Numbered from the stretch's first letter, positions 51,263 through 59,989 are shown. The stretch is 64,000 nucleotides of DNA from CANQBR01 sp964641395 (GCA_964641395.1 CAZXKQ010000005.1:1-64000); one strand, 5' to 3'. Notes: generated from the letters alone by a model not told the origin. Made by a program: numbers and translations.

Positions 51263-52483
51263 CTACCTCCCCTGCTGACCCTGCAAGGTCAGGATGAAGA
51301 CCGGGTTCTCTCCCCGCAGCAGGTGGTAGGGGCCGGCCTGCCTGCCCCGGGCGGCAGTCAGCTGGACTATGTCCAGCCCCAGCTGGGGCCTAGCCTTGCA
51401 GTAGGCGGCCACCTGGGCCAGGGTCTCCACGGTGATGGCGGTGACCACGGTGCGGCAGAGGGGGTTGGCCTGGTAGAGCAGGTCCAGCATGGCCGGCAGG
51501 CCGCCGCCGCTGCCGCCGATGAAGACGGCCTGGGGTACGGCCTGCTGTAGGAGGCCGGGCAGCTGTTCCAGGGCCTCCCCTGCCACCACCTGGATATTAT
51601 CACAGCCGAAACGCTCTATATTCTTCTGTAACAGGGCCAGAGCCTCCGCCTTTCGCTCCAAGGCGTAGACCCGGCCCAGGGGGGCTAGGCGGGCCAGCTC
51701 TATGGAGCAGGAGCCGGTGCCCGCCCCTATGTCGTAGATCAGGTCAGCCGGGCCGGGGCCCAGCTTGCTCAGGGCCACGCTGCGCACCTCCTGCTTGGTC
51801 ATAGGGGCCTGTCCCCGCAGGAAGAGCTCATCCGGCAGGCCGTGGACAAGGGGCCGCCGTAAGGGGGCTGGGTTGAGGATGAAGAGCACCGCCAGAGAGG
51901 CGAAGCTCCCTGCCGCCAGCTCCTCCGCCCGGCCTACCGTAATCCTCTCCTCAGGATAGGAGAGCCTTTCCCCTACGTAGACCTGGCAGTTCCCTAGGCC
52001 CTGCTCTGTGAGGCGGCGGCAGAGGCTGGCGGCATCATTGGCGCCGCCGGTGAGGGCGAAGACCTTGGCCTGGGTGGCCACTGCCTCTACCAGCTTCTGT
52101 TGCCGGCCGTGCATGCTCACCAGGCAGGCATCCTCCCAGGCCAGGCCGACTTTGGCGGCAAAGTACACCAGGCTGGAGATGCCGGGGATGAAGCTGCAGG
52201 CGCAGCCGGACAGCCTGCCCTTCAGGGTCTGGGCCAGGCTGTAAAAGCCTACGTCGCCGCTGACTAGGATGCCTAAGACGTCCTCCGCCTGGGCGGCAGC
52301 GGCGATGGCCTGGATCTCCCCCAGCTTGATGGTGGGATGGAGCTGCTTCCCCTGGGCGGCATAGGGGGCCAGCATCCGCTGGTCGCCGCAGAGAATGGTG
52401 CAGGAGGCGATGGCCTCCCTGGCCTCCTGGGTCAGCAGCCTAGGGCTGCCCGGCCCGATGCCGATGAGCTTGACTTGCAACAT
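51263..52483 (-). CDS. cbiET: Fused precorrin-6B methyltransferase and decarboxylase CbiE-CbiT
   Basis: This 406-residue two-domain protein acts on cobalt-precorrin-7 formation. N-terminal CbiE (about 1-205) is a tetrapyrrole methylase with IGIGPGSPRLLT and SGDVGFYSLAQ. C-terminal CbiT (about 215-406) has the class I SAM fold with YDIGAGTGSCSIELA and MTKQEVRSVAL. The fusion is equivalent to CobL of the aerobic pathway and common among Bacillota. A 104-bp AT-rich gap separates it from cbiJ upstream. Confidence 0.95.
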   Translation of the reverse strand: MLQVKLIGIGPGSPRLLTQEAREAIASCTILCGDQRMLAPYAAQGKQLHPTIKLGEIQAIAAAAQAEDVLGILVSGDVGFYSLAQTLKGRLSGCACSFIPGISSLVYFAAKVGLAWEDACLVSMHGRQQKLVEAVATQAKVFALTGGANDAASLCRRLTEQGLGNCQVYVGERLSYPEERITVGRAEELAAGSFASLAVLFILNPAPLRRPLVHGLPDELFLRGQAPMTKQEVRSVALSKLGPGPADLIYDIGAGTGSCSIELARLAPLGRVYALERKAEALALLQKNIERFGCDNIQVVAGEALEQLPGLLQQAVPQAVFIGGSGGGLPAMLDLLYQANPLCRTVVTAITVETLAQVAAYCKARPQLGLDIVQLTAARGRQAGPYHLLRGENPVFILTLQGQQGR

Positions 52484-52522
52484 CTCCGCTTCCTCCTTGC
52501 CCCTCCTTGGGCCTTTACTGCT

Positions 52523-52556
52523 CAGTAATTATCTCGCTTATTCTTATTAATTACTG
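52523..52556. repeat. Inverted repeat in the cbiJ-cbiET gap
   Basis: CAGTAATTA (52523-52531) and TAATTACTG (52548-52556), perfect 9-bp arms 16 nt apart, in the only AT-rich interruption of the cobalamin operon. It may be an operator or a message-processing hairpin. I could not identify a convincing internal promoter. Confidence 0.4.
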
Positions 52557-52587
52557 GTATATATCTAGCATTAAACTAGCTATTTGC

Positions 52588-53355
52588 TTATTTATGGGTG
52601 GATGGGGCCAGCTCAGCCACCTGCTCCAGGATCTCTCCTAAGGAGGAGCCGTCCTCCTCCTCCTGGCGGCTGATGACTACCAGCTTCGCCCCCACCTGGG
52701 CAGCGGCCCGGGCCTTGGCCGAAAAGCCCCCCGCCTCCCCGCTGTCCTTGGTGACTACGTAGCGGGCCCGGTACTTGCGAAAGGTGGCCGCGTCCAGTTC
52801 CTGGCTGAAGGGCCCCTGCATGCAGACGATGTTCTGAGGGGCGTAGCCCAGTTCCAGGGCCTTGTTCAGGCTGGCAGCCATGGGCAGGATGCGGAGAGCG
52901 ATCCGCTTTTGGTAGTCGTGCACGGCGGTGAAGTCGCCCAGGTTCTTGCTGCCGGTGGTCAGAAAGATAGGCCCCTTTACCTGGTTCAGCAGCTCTACTG
53001 CTTCCCCGTAGTCCGCCGCCCAGATGTAATTACCCTTTGCCGCCGCCGGCCTGGCCAGGCGCAGATAGGGAAGGCAGGCCCGGCCGCAGGCCATCCTGCA
53101 GGCAAGGGTCACCTGGGTGGCATAGGGGTGGGTGGCATCGATGACTGCAAAGGGTTGCCGCTCCTTGAGGAGGGCTAGCATGGCGGCGGCGTTCAACTGC
53201 CGGGCCAGCACCTCCAGCCCCGGCCGGGGCTCTATGAGGGCCGCCCCGTAGCTGGTGGCCACTGAGAGCAACACCTGGTAGCCCCTTGCTAGCAGGGCCT
53301 GGACCAGGGCCCTGCCCTCCGAGGTGCCCCCCAGTACGTAGACCAGGCCCTTCAT
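52588..53355 (-). CDS. cbiJ: Cobalt-precorrin-6A reductase
   Basis: CbiJ/CobK (255 residues) reduces the macrocycle of precorrin-6A with NADPH. The N-terminal VLGGTSEGRAL (7-17) is the family nucleotide-binding motif; DATHPYATQVT (near 74) and VTKDSGEAGGFSAK (near 206) are conserved. Its start overlaps cbiH by 4 nt. Confidence 0.93.
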   Translation of the reverse strand: MKGLVYVLGGTSEGRALVQALLARGYQVLLSVATSYGAALIEPRPGLEVLARQLNAAAMLALLKERQPFAVIDATHPYATQVTLACRMACGRACLPYLRLARPAAAKGNYIWAADYGEAVELLNQVKGPIFLTTGSKNLGDFTAVHDYQKRIALRILPMAASLNKALELGYAPQNIVCMQGPFSQELDAATFRKYRARYVVTKDSGEAGGFSAKARAAAQVGAKLVVISRQEEEDGSSLGEILEQVAELAPSTHK

Positions 53356-54089
53356 GACAGCCGGTAGCCCCGAGGGGTCACTAGGCGGCCGTTGATGATG
53401 CGGCTCTGGCTGTTGCCGATGAGCACGGTGGCGAACATATCCACCGTCTTGCTCCCTAGCTCTCCCAGAGTGGTGAGTTCATAGGCCTCCCCTGGCCGGC
53501 CGATGTTGCGGACGATGCCGCAGGGCACGCCGGGCTGCTGGTACTGCAGCAGCAGGGCGCAGGCCCGGGCCAGATAGTCCTGGCGCCGGTGGGAGGCGGG
53601 ATTGTAAAGGGCGATGCAGAAGTCCCCCTGGGCGGCGCAGAGCAGCCTTTTTTCAATCTTCTCCCAGGGAGTCAGAAGGTCCGAGAGGCTGATGAGGCAG
53701 CAGTCGCTGCCTAGAGGCGCCCCTAGCAGGGCCGCGCCTGAGCAGGCGGCGGTGACGCCGGGGATGAGCTCTATCTCCAGCTCCGGATAGGGGGCGGCTA
53801 CTTCCAGCATGATGCCGGCCATGCCGTAGACCCCCACGTCGCCGCTGGAGATCATGGCCACCACCTGCCCCTTCAGCACCTCGGCCAGGGCCAGCTTGCA
53901 GCGGTCCACTTCCTTGGTCATCCCCGTCATCAGGTAGCGCTTGGCGGGAAAGTCCTCCTTCACCAGGTCCACGTAGACGTGGTAGCCGCAGATGACCTCT
54001 GCCTCTGCCAGGGCGGCGTAGGCCCGCCTGGTCATCTGCTCCGCTCCCCCGGGGCCTAGGCCCACTAGGTATAGTTTACCCTTTGCCAT
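53352..54089 (-). CDS. cbiH: Cobalt-precorrin-3 C17-methyltransferase
   Basis: CbiH (245 residues) methylates C17 and drives ring contraction. The tetrapyrrole methylase signatures are LVGLGPGG (8-15), MISSGDVGVYGMAGIMLE (near 80) and LYNPASHRRQ (near 160). There is no C-terminal ferredoxin-like or CbiG fusion. Confidence 0.95.
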   Translation of the reverse strand: MAKGKLYLVGLGPGGAEQMTRRAYAALAEAEVICGYHVYVDLVKEDFPAKRYLMTGMTKEVDRCKLALAEVLKGQVVAMISSGDVGVYGMAGIMLEVAAPYPELEIELIPGVTAACSGAALLGAPLGSDCCLISLSDLLTPWEKIEKRLLCAAQGDFCIALYNPASHRRQDYLARACALLLQYQQPGVPCGIVRNIGRPGEAYELTTLGELGSKTVDMFATVLIGNSQSRIINGRLVTPRGYRLS

Positions 54090-54110
54090 CTAGGCAGCCT
54101 CCTATCTCTC

Positions 54111-55178
54111 TCAGGTCTTCAAGCCGGTCTGGCTAAAATCCAGGCTAAAGTCTTCTATGGCTATGGCCAGGGTGACCCCTAGCTCCGGCAGGCTGGTCTT
54201 AGGCAGCAGCAGCTGTCCGCCGCCGCTGGCTAGGACCGCCGCCCGTTCACACACATTGTCCACCCCCACCGTCTGGGCCACGAAGGCCGAGGGGGTGAAG
54301 CTGCCAGCCACTGCCTGCAGCTCCTCCCTGCTGTAAAAGGCCAGGGGCAGCCGCCGCCCCTCTGCGAAGGCCAGCAGGCCCTCCTCCTCCTGCTTCACAT
54401 CGATGGAGGCGGCCCCCTGCAGGGTGAGGGGGTCGATGGCCAAAGCCGCTAAAGCCTTGCTGACCAGGGTTTCTATCTTCTCCCTGGTGGTACCCCTGCG
54501 GCAGCCTATCCCTAGATGGACGATCTTGGGCAGGAGGTGCAGGGTGGTGGCAAAGGGCTGGGCCAGCTGGTTGAGGGCTACGGTAAAGCCCACCTGGCCC
54601 CCCTGGGCCCTGGTCAGCTGCCGAGGCAGGGGGCTGCAGATGGGAAAGGCGCTGGCCACCCCCACCTCCTCCCCTGCCACCAAGGCGGCCGACACCGCCT
54701 TAGCAGCGGACAGGGAGGTGATCACCAGCCTGTTCCGAGCCGCCCACTCGTCTACGGCGAAGAGGCCGTTGACGTCGGTGGCGGTGGTGACGCAGGCCTG
54801 GGCCCCCAGCCTGGGAGCCAGGCACCTGGCTAGCTGGTTGGCCCCGCCGATGTGGCCGCTGAGGATGGGTATGAGGAAGTTAGCCTGCTCGTCCAGCACC
54901 AGCACCGCCGGATCCTCGGCCTTGCTGGCCACGTAGGGGGCGATACAGCGCAGGGCTATGCCGCAGGCCCCTACGAAGAGGAGGGCGTCCTGGCTGCGGA
55001 AGTCGGCGGCGTAGACCGGCTGGGCCTGGCTGCCTAGGCTCTCCACCGGGAAGGCGGCGGCGTACTTGGCCGCGGCCCTGACGGTGACGGCCTCGAAGCC
55101 CAGCTCCCTGAGGCAGCCGGCCACCTGCAGGGCTAAGCGGCAGCCCCGGGCGCTGTAGGCGTAGACGGCGGCCCGCAT
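54111..55178 (-). CDS. cbiG: Cobalt-precorrin-5A hydrolase
   Basis: CbiG (355 residues) opens the delta-lactone and releases acetaldehyde from the contracted ring. Family features are GACGIALRCIAPYV (near 71), SGHIGGANQLA (near 107) and a C-terminal domain with GIGCRRGTT (near 225). It lies between cbiH and cbiF, its pathway neighbours. Confidence 0.94.
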   Translation of the reverse strand: MRAAVYAYSARGCRLALQVAGCLRELGFEAVTVRAAAKYAAAFPVESLGSQAQPVYAADFRSQDALLFVGACGIALRCIAPYVASKAEDPAVLVLDEQANFLIPILSGHIGGANQLARCLAPRLGAQACVTTATDVNGLFAVDEWAARNRLVITSLSAAKAVSAALVAGEEVGVASAFPICSPLPRQLTRAQGGQVGFTVALNQLAQPFATTLHLLPKIVHLGIGCRRGTTREKIETLVSKALAALAIDPLTLQGAASIDVKQEEEGLLAFAEGRRLPLAFYSREELQAVAGSFTPSAFVAQTVGVDNVCERAAVLASGGGQLLLPKTSLPELGVTLAIAIEDFSLDFSQTGLKT

Positions 55179-55179
55179 C

Positions 55180-55968
55180 TCAGCCCTTCACTTCCGGCTT
55201 CAGCTTCAGCAGTTCCGGATTGGCCTGCCGGTAACCGTGGGAGAAGGTGGGATTGTACAGCTCGCTGCGGCCGTACTCGTTGCCCAGGAAGTTGCCTACG
55301 CAGATCAGGGCGTTGCGGGTGATGCCCTCCCGGGCGGCAGTGGCGGCCAGGCTGCCTACGGTGCAGCGGCACAGCTTCTCGTCCGCCCAGGTGGCCTTGT
55401 AGACGATGGCGGCAGGAGTGTCCTCCTTGTAGCCCCCCTTGAGCAGTTCCTGGGTGAGCTTGTCCAGCATGCCGGTGCTCAGGAAGATGACCATGGTGGC
55501 CTTATGGGCGGCGTAATCGGCGATTTTCTGCCGGCTGGGCACGGGAGTGCGGCCCTCCATACGGGTGATGATCACCGACTGGCTGATCTTAGGCAGGGTG
55601 TACTCTACCTGGAGGGCGGCGGCGGCGGCGCAGAAGGAGCTGACCCCGGGCACGATCTCAAAGTCGAGATTGTAGCCCCGCAACAGGTCCATCTGCTCCC
55701 TGTGGGCGCCGAAGACGCTGGGGTCGCCGGTGTGGAGCCGCACCACCAGCTTCCCTTCCTGGGCGGCAGGCACCATGGCGGCGATTACTTCTTCCAGGGT
55801 CATCTTGGCGCTGTTCATGATCACGCAGCCCGGCTTGGCGTACTGCAGCAGTTCCGGGTTCACCAGGGAGCCGGCGTAGATGATGAGGTCGGCCTGGCCC
55901 AGCAGTTCCCGGCCTCTGACGGTGATCAGGTCTGCTGCTCCTGGGCCTGCTCCGATAAAGTAGATCAT
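55180..55968 (-). CDS. cbiF: Cobalt-precorrin-4 C11-methyltransferase
   Basis: CbiF (262 residues) methylates C11. IGAGPGAADLITVRG (5-19), YAGSLVNPELL and RLHTGDPSVFGAHREQ (near 79) are typical of this methylase. It overlaps cbiL by one base, so the two are probably coupled. Confidence 0.96.
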   Translation of the reverse strand: MIYFIGAGPGAADLITVRGRELLGQADLIIYAGSLVNPELLQYAKPGCVIMNSAKMTLEEVIAAMVPAAQEGKLVVRLHTGDPSVFGAHREQMDLLRGYNLDFEIVPGVSSFCAAAAALQVEYTLPKISQSVIITRMEGRTPVPSRQKIADYAAHKATMVIFLSTGMLDKLTQELLKGGYKEDTPAAIVYKATWADEKLCRCTVGSLAATAAREGITRNALICVGNFLGNEYGRSELYNPTFSHGYRQANPELLKLKPEVKG

Positions 55969-56669
55969 TATTTATCAAACTCCTTTTCTTTCACCAAGAT
56001 GACGGAAAAATAACTGCTGTCAGGCTCTATTTCCTCCAGGTTCCGGTACACCCTCTCCCCAGGCAGGCCGCAGCGCTCCACCATGGCGCAGTGCTGCAGC
56101 AGGCCCCGGGCCCGTAAGTCCTCCCGCACCCGGCCGATTTCCCGGGCCGACTTCATCAGCACCTTGTTGCCAGGGCCGTCTAAGAAGCTGCTCACCTCCC
56201 GGTAGGAGGCAGGCAGGATGATCAAAGGCTGGGCTCCCTCGCAGAGGGAGGTGTTCAGGCGGGCGGCTACGGCGCAGATGCTGGTGACCCCGGCCACCAG
56301 TTCCGCCTCGTACCCGTCTGCCAGCACTAGTTTGTGGATGTAGATGGAGGTGGCGTAGACCGTGGGACAGCCCAGGGTGATGTAGACCACCGTCTTGCCT
56401 GCTTCCAGCAGGGCCTCCACGGCATCCGCCCCCTGCCGGTGGGCCGCGGCGGTGGCTGCCCTATCCTTGGTCATAGGCATGTAGATGAGCAGCTGTTCCT
56501 TCTGGCTTAGATCGATGACCTGGCTGACGATGGCCTTGGCGGTGAGTTCCCCGTTGTCCCCCTTGGGTATGGCCACTACGTCGCACTCCTTTAACAGCCG
56601 CACCGCCTTGAGGGTCAGCAATTCTGGATCTCCAGGCCCGATGCCCACGCTGTACATTTTTCCCCGCAT
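55968..56669 (-). CDS. cbiL: Cobalt-precorrin-2 C20-methyltransferase
   Basis: CbiL (233 residues) adds the C20 methyl at the start of the dedicated corrin branch. VGIGPGDPELLTLKAVR (8-24) and ITLGCPTVYATSIYIHK (near 96) are family motifs. AAAGGAG precedes the start. The size and YATS motif fit the cobalt-dependent (anaerobic) type. Confidence 0.95.
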   Translation of the reverse strand: MRGKMYSVGIGPGDPELLTLKAVRLLKECDVVAIPKGDNGELTAKAIVSQVIDLSQKEQLLIYMPMTKDRAATAAAHRQGADAVEALLEAGKTVVYITLGCPTVYATSIYIHKLVLADGYEAELVAGVTSICAVAARLNTSLCEGAQPLIILPASYREVSSFLDGPGNKVLMKSAREIGRVREDLRARGLLQHCAMVERCGLPGERVYRNLEEIEPDSSYFSVILVKEKEFDK

Positions 56670-56675
56670 ACTCCC

Positions 56676-57809
56676 TTACTCCTTTGCTCGATGTAGTGCT
56701 AAAAGCTCCGCCGCCCCCGGACTCTGGCCTAACAGGCCGTGGACGTTGGAAAAAACCAGGGCGGCAGTCTGTACCCTGCCGTGGACCCGGTGCTGAAGGT
56801 AAAAAGCTATCCGCTGGCAGACGAAGGCCATCACCGGCTGCAGCAGCCCCAGCTCCTTCAGGAGCTGCACCCCCTCGTCCGTGGTGTTGGCGGCGTAGAT
56901 GGCCTGCACCGCCTTCAGCGGGGCGCCGGCGAAGAGGGCGCCTAGGGCCAGGCTCTCCGTCCGGCAGTCGGCGTACTTGGAATGGGTGTTCATAACCCCC
57001 TGGGCCAGCTTCACCAGCTTGCCGCTGTGGCCGATGAGGAGGAGGCTGCGAAAGCCCAGGTAGGCCGCATAGTCCAGCAGCTCGCCTACGAAGTTGGAGC
57101 AGGTCACCGCCCTGCCTAGGTCCAGGTGCAGCACCTCCCTGGCGTAGTCCTCCCCGTAGTTGCCGAAGAAGGCCAGCAGGTCCTGGGTGCCCCGGGCCTT
57201 CTGGGCGTCCATCTCTAGGTAGAGGGTCTGGATGAGGGCCCTGTCGCTCATCGGCTCCACTATGCCGCTGGTGCCCAGGATGCTCAGGCCTCCTACGATG
57301 CCTAGGCGGGGGTTGAAGGTGAGCTTGGCCAGCTCCTCCCCCCGAGGCAGGGAGATGGTGATGAGGAGGCCGCCTGAGTAAGATGCCGCCTCCGCCTCTC
57401 CCCTAGCCGCCGCCTCTATCATCCGCCGAGGCACTGGGTTGATGGCCGCCTCCCCGGGGGCGCAGGCCAGGCCGGGCTGGGTCACCCGTCCTACCCCGGG
57501 GCCGCCTTGGATGGCTATGCCCGGCTCCTGCCGCAGCTCCGCCTTGGCGTAGACCAGCAGGCCGTCGGTGATGTCTGGGTCGTCGCCGCTGTCCTTTTGC
57601 ACGGCACAGCTGGCCCAGCCAGGGCCCTGCTGGTAGTCCAGGGGGCTGAGCTGCAGCACCGTCCCCTTCGGGGTGGCCAGGTCCACGGCGGCCAGCCGCC
57701 CTCCTCCCAGCAGCAGGTGGGTGGCGGCCTGGGCGGCAGCGGCGGCACAGCTGCCGGTAGTATAACCGCAGCGCAGCCTCCGCCCCTGGCTAAAAGCGTA
57801 CTCTTCCAC
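56676..57809 (-). CDS. cbiD: Cobalt-precorrin-5B C1-methyltransferase
   Basis: CbiD (about 377 residues) methylates C1; it exists only in the anaerobic pathway and so defines the route used here. The signature LRCGYTTGSCAAAAA begins near residue 12. I chose GTG 57809, which has AGGTGG 5 nt upstream and matches the family start (VEEYAF); GTG 57818 is close behind. The open frame continues to an ATG at 57947, but that reaches across the leader terminator and riboswitch and would not be translated. First gene of the 14-gene operon. Confidence 0.93.
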   Translation of the reverse strand: MEEYAFSQGRRLRCGYTTGSCAAAAAQAATHLLLGGGRLAAVDLATPKGTVLQLSPLDYQQGPGWASCAVQKDSGDDPDITDGLLVYAKAELRQEPGIAIQGGPGVGRVTQPGLACAPGEAAINPVPRRMIEAAARGEAEAASYSGGLLITISLPRGEELAKLTFNPRLGIVGGLSILGTSGIVEPMSDRALIQTLYLEMDAQKARGTQDLLAFFGNYGEDYAREVLHLDLGRAVTCSNFVGELLDYAAYLGFRSLLLIGHSGKLVKLAQGVMNTHSKYADCRTESLALGALFAGAPLKAVQAIYAANTTDEGVQLLKELGLLQPVMAFVCQRIAFYLQHRVHGRVQTAALVFSNVHGLLGQSPGAAELLALHRAKE

Positions 57810-57861
57810 CTCTGCCACCTGCCCTTTTGCTAGCTGAGTATATTTGAGAAAAAATCTCAAT

Positions 57862-57893
57862 AAAAAATCAGGCTCTCGCACACAGCGACAGCC
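57862..57893 (-). terminator. Riboswitch-controlled leader terminator of the cobalamin operon
   Basis: On the minus strand GGCTGTCGC and GCGAGAGCC form a stem (one mismatch, 5-nt loop), followed by TGATTTTTTATT. It lies between the aptamer and cbiD, where ligand binding would favour it. Confidence 0.7.
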
Positions 57894-58056
57894 AGCAGCC
57901 CAGGGCTCTACCCCTAGGCGTCCTCCTTGAGGAGCTGCTGCGGCCATCGCTCGTGGCTACAACGGAGCAGGACCGGTTGCTGACTTGGGCTTCCCCGCAC
58001 AGCGGCGTGACCGTGGTACCTCTTCCCTGAACCGCCTGATAGGGCGTGTCCTGCCA
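57894..58056 (-). promoter_or_regulatory. Probable cobalamin riboswitch
   Basis: The leader folds with a closing P1 helix (GCAGGAC at 58048-58054 with GTCCTGC at 57967-57973). Inside are a short hairpin (GCC/GGC), AGGGAA-GAGGT, a CCGCTGTGCGG hairpin and AAGTCAGCAACC just before P1 closes. The last matches the conserved AAGTCAGgAgACC end of cobalamin aptamers, and AGGGAA matches its start. The canonical GCCACTG loop is not clearly inside P1; a GTAGCCAC occurs just after it. This may be a shortened variant. Position in front of the cobalamin operon supports the call. Confidence 0.6.
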
Positions 58057-58077
58057 ATTATAAATTATTACAGCCCT

Positions 58078-58106
58078 AGTATAACACCAGCCCCTGTCCT
58101 AGACAA
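58078..58106 (-). promoter_or_regulatory. Promoter of the cobalamin operon
   Basis: On the minus strand TTGTCT (58101-58106), 17 bp and TATACT (58078-58083). Transcription would start about 15 nt before the riboswitch P1. Confidence 0.7.
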
Positions 58107-58141
58107 GGGGTTGGGGTAATTTTATCCATTATATGCATAAA

Positions 58142-58171
58142 TAAAAAAGCAGACCGCCTAAGGGGTCTGCT
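58142..58171 (-). terminator. Intrinsic terminator of the NlpC/P60 gene
   Basis: AGCAGACC and GGTCTGCT (8 bp, 8-nt loop) followed on the minus strand by TTTTTTAT. Confidence 0.9.
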
Positions 58172-58178
58172 GCAAGGT

Positions 58179-58829
58179 CTAGATAATGCGGCGGGCGCCG
58201 TAGTAACGGGCCCCCCAGTAACCGGTGAAGGCGTTGGATACGGTGACGCCGGTGCTGGAACCAGCGTGGAGGAACTGGCCGTTGCCTAGGTAGATGCCTA
58301 CGTGGGAGGCGCCTACGTCGTAGGTGGTGAAGAAGACCAGGTCACCGGTGCGCAGGTTGGACAGGCTCACCGGCCGGCCGCACTCAAACTGGGCATCGGC
58401 GGTACGGGGCATGCTCACTCCCGCAGCCCGGAAGGCGTACTGGATGAAGCCGGAGCAGTCAAAGCCGTAGGGACTGGTGCCGCCGAACACGTAGGGGGCG
58501 CCTAAGACGCTGTAGCCGGCCTTGATGATGCGGCGGACGGTGTTGGAGGCCCGGTTAGGGGGCATCTCCTTCTTCATCAGGGTGCGGTAGGTGGCAGGGC
58601 CTATCACCCCGTCTACGTCCAGGCCGTAGTCGGCTTGGAACTGGCGCACCGCTGCCTCCGTGCTGGGACCGAAGTCCCCGTCGATGTTCACGTCGTATTT
58701 TAACTCTACTAAGCGTTTCTGGATGGTCACTACGTCCTGCCCCTCGTCCCCCTTCTCAAAGGAGGCTTGGCAGAGGGAGACGCTTTGGCAGAGAAGGAAG
58801 GTCAGACTCAACAGAACCAACTTCTTCAT
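58179..58829 (-). CDS. Secreted NlpC/P60 peptidoglycan hydrolase with peptidoglycan-binding domain
   Basis: This 216-residue exported endopeptidase has a signal peptide (about 1-22), a PG_binding_1 domain (about 28-86, VVTIQKRLVELKY and GPSTEAAVRQFQ) and an NlpC/P60 domain with Cys125 in GFDCSGFIQ, His176 in ASHVGIYLG and His188 in FLHAG. It cuts the peptide stems of the wall, most likely the D-Glu to diamino acid bond. It is a single-gene unit with promoter and terminator. Confidence 0.93.
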   Translation of the reverse strand: MKKLVLLSLTFLLCQSVSLCQASFEKGDEGQDVVTIQKRLVELKYDVNIDGDFGPSTEAAVRQFQADYGLDVDGVIGPATYRTLMKKEMPPNRASNTVRRIIKAGYSVLGAPYVFGGTSPYGFDCSGFIQYAFRAAGVSMPRTADAQFECGRPVSLSNLRTGDLVFFTTYDVGASHVGIYLGNGQFLHAGSSTGVTVSNAFTGYWGARYYGARRII

Positions 58830-58888
58830 TACCGGCTGACACTTCCTTCCTGGGTAGTGGGAAATAACCCCTTTCCCACGTTTCGTTT

Positions 58889-58917
58889 ATTCTACCACAT
58901 TTTACAGTCCTTGGCAA
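58889..58917 (-). promoter_or_regulatory. Promoter of the NlpC/P60 gene
   Basis: On the minus strand TTGCCA (58912-58917), 17 bp and TAGAAT (58889-58894). Confidence 0.65.
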
Positions 58918-59005
58918 GACTTTTCCGCCTTGGGAGGCAATTTTTCTACCTTTTGTGGTCGTACCCCTCCCTCACCACAAGATAGCTGGGGAGCAAAGCC
59001 GGCCT

Positions 59006-59935
59006 TTAGGAGTGCTTCACGTGTCTGGCCACTAGGTAGAGGGGCCGGTGCTTCACTTCCTGGAAGATGCGGCCGATGTATTCCCCAAGGATGCCGATGC
59101 CCAAAAGCTGCAGTCCCCCTAAGAAGAGGACGCAGGCAGCGATGGTGGACCAGCCGGGCACCGCATCATCGATGACGTACTTGACGTAGAGGACGTGGCC
59201 TAGGAGGCCGAAGCTGAGGAGGGCCATGAGCAGGCCGCAGTAAAAGGCCCAGCGGAGGGGCAGGTTGCTGAAGGCGGTGATGCCGTCCAAGGCGAAGTGG
59301 AGCATCTTGTGGAGGCCGAACTTAGAAGTGCCGGCAAAGCGGGCGGGGGCCACGAAGTCCAGGGTGGCGCAGCGAAAGCCCAGGGTGTTGACCAGGCCCC
59401 GGATGAAGCGGGCCCGCTCCCGGTAGAGGGTGAAGGCCTCAACCGCCTTCCTATCCATGAGGCGGAAGTCGCTGCCCCCCGGAGTGATCTCCACTTCCGC
59501 CAGCAGGTTGATGAACTTGTAATAGGCCTTGGAGGTGAAGCGCTTGAAAAAGCCGGCGTCCTCCGTGGCTAGGCGGCGGGTCTTGACGATCTCCGCCCCC
59601 TCCTGCCACAGCTGGAGGAGCTGGGGCAGCATCTCCGGCGGGTGTTGCAGGTCCCCGTCCATGGTGATGACCGCATCCCCCTCCGCCTTGTCCAGGCCGC
59701 AGGTGAGGGCCAGCTGGTGGCCGTAGTTACGGCTGAGGAAGTAGGCCTCTACGTGCTGATCCTCCTGGGCCAGCTGGACTAAGAGCTGTCTGGACCCATC
59801 GCTGGAACCGTCATCTACGAAGACGATGCTGTAGTCGTAGCCTAGGGGGGCCAGGGTGGCAGTGACCCTTCTGTGGAATTCCCTTATATTGCTCTCTTCA
59901 TTGTAGACGGGAGTGACGATGGCAACCTTGGGCAT
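59006..59935 (-). CDS. Family 2 glycosyltransferase with two membrane helices (GtrB/DPM1-like)
   Basis: This protein of about 309 residues transfers a sugar from a nucleotide donor to polyprenyl phosphate or a related lipid. GT2 features are VTPVYNEESNI (near 7), VDDGSSDGS and the metal-binding MDGDLQHPPE; two C-terminal helices (about 225-250 and 262-290) anchor it. I start at ATG 59935, before MPKVAIVTPVYNE; AAAGGAG is rather far (12 nt) upstream. The product could glycosylate envelope polymers, but no partner flippase or polymerase is adjacent. Confidence 0.88.
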   Translation of the reverse strand: MPKVAIVTPVYNEESNIREFHRRVTATLAPLGYDYSIVFVDDGSSDGSRQLLVQLAQEDQHVEAYFLSRNYGHQLALTCGLDKAEGDAVITMDGDLQHPPEMLPQLLQLWQEGAEIVKTRRLATEDAGFFKRFTSKAYYKFINLLAEVEITPGGSDFRLMDRKAVEAFTLYRERARFIRGLVNTLGFRCATLDFVAPARFAGTSKFGLHKMLHFALDGITAFSNLPLRWAFYCGLLMALLSFGLLGHVLYVKYVIDDAVPGWSTIAACVLFLGGLQLLGIGILGEYIGRIFQEVKHRPLYLVARHVKHS

Positions 59936-59989
59936 AATACTACCCGTCTCCTTTCGTTGCCTAGTATTTTGCTGGTATCTGTCTAGCAA

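Noticed and set aside
57810..57947. N-terminal extension of CbiD to ATG 57947
   Set aside because: The extension covers the leader terminator and part of the riboswitch region, has no family counterpart, and better-placed GTG starts exist.
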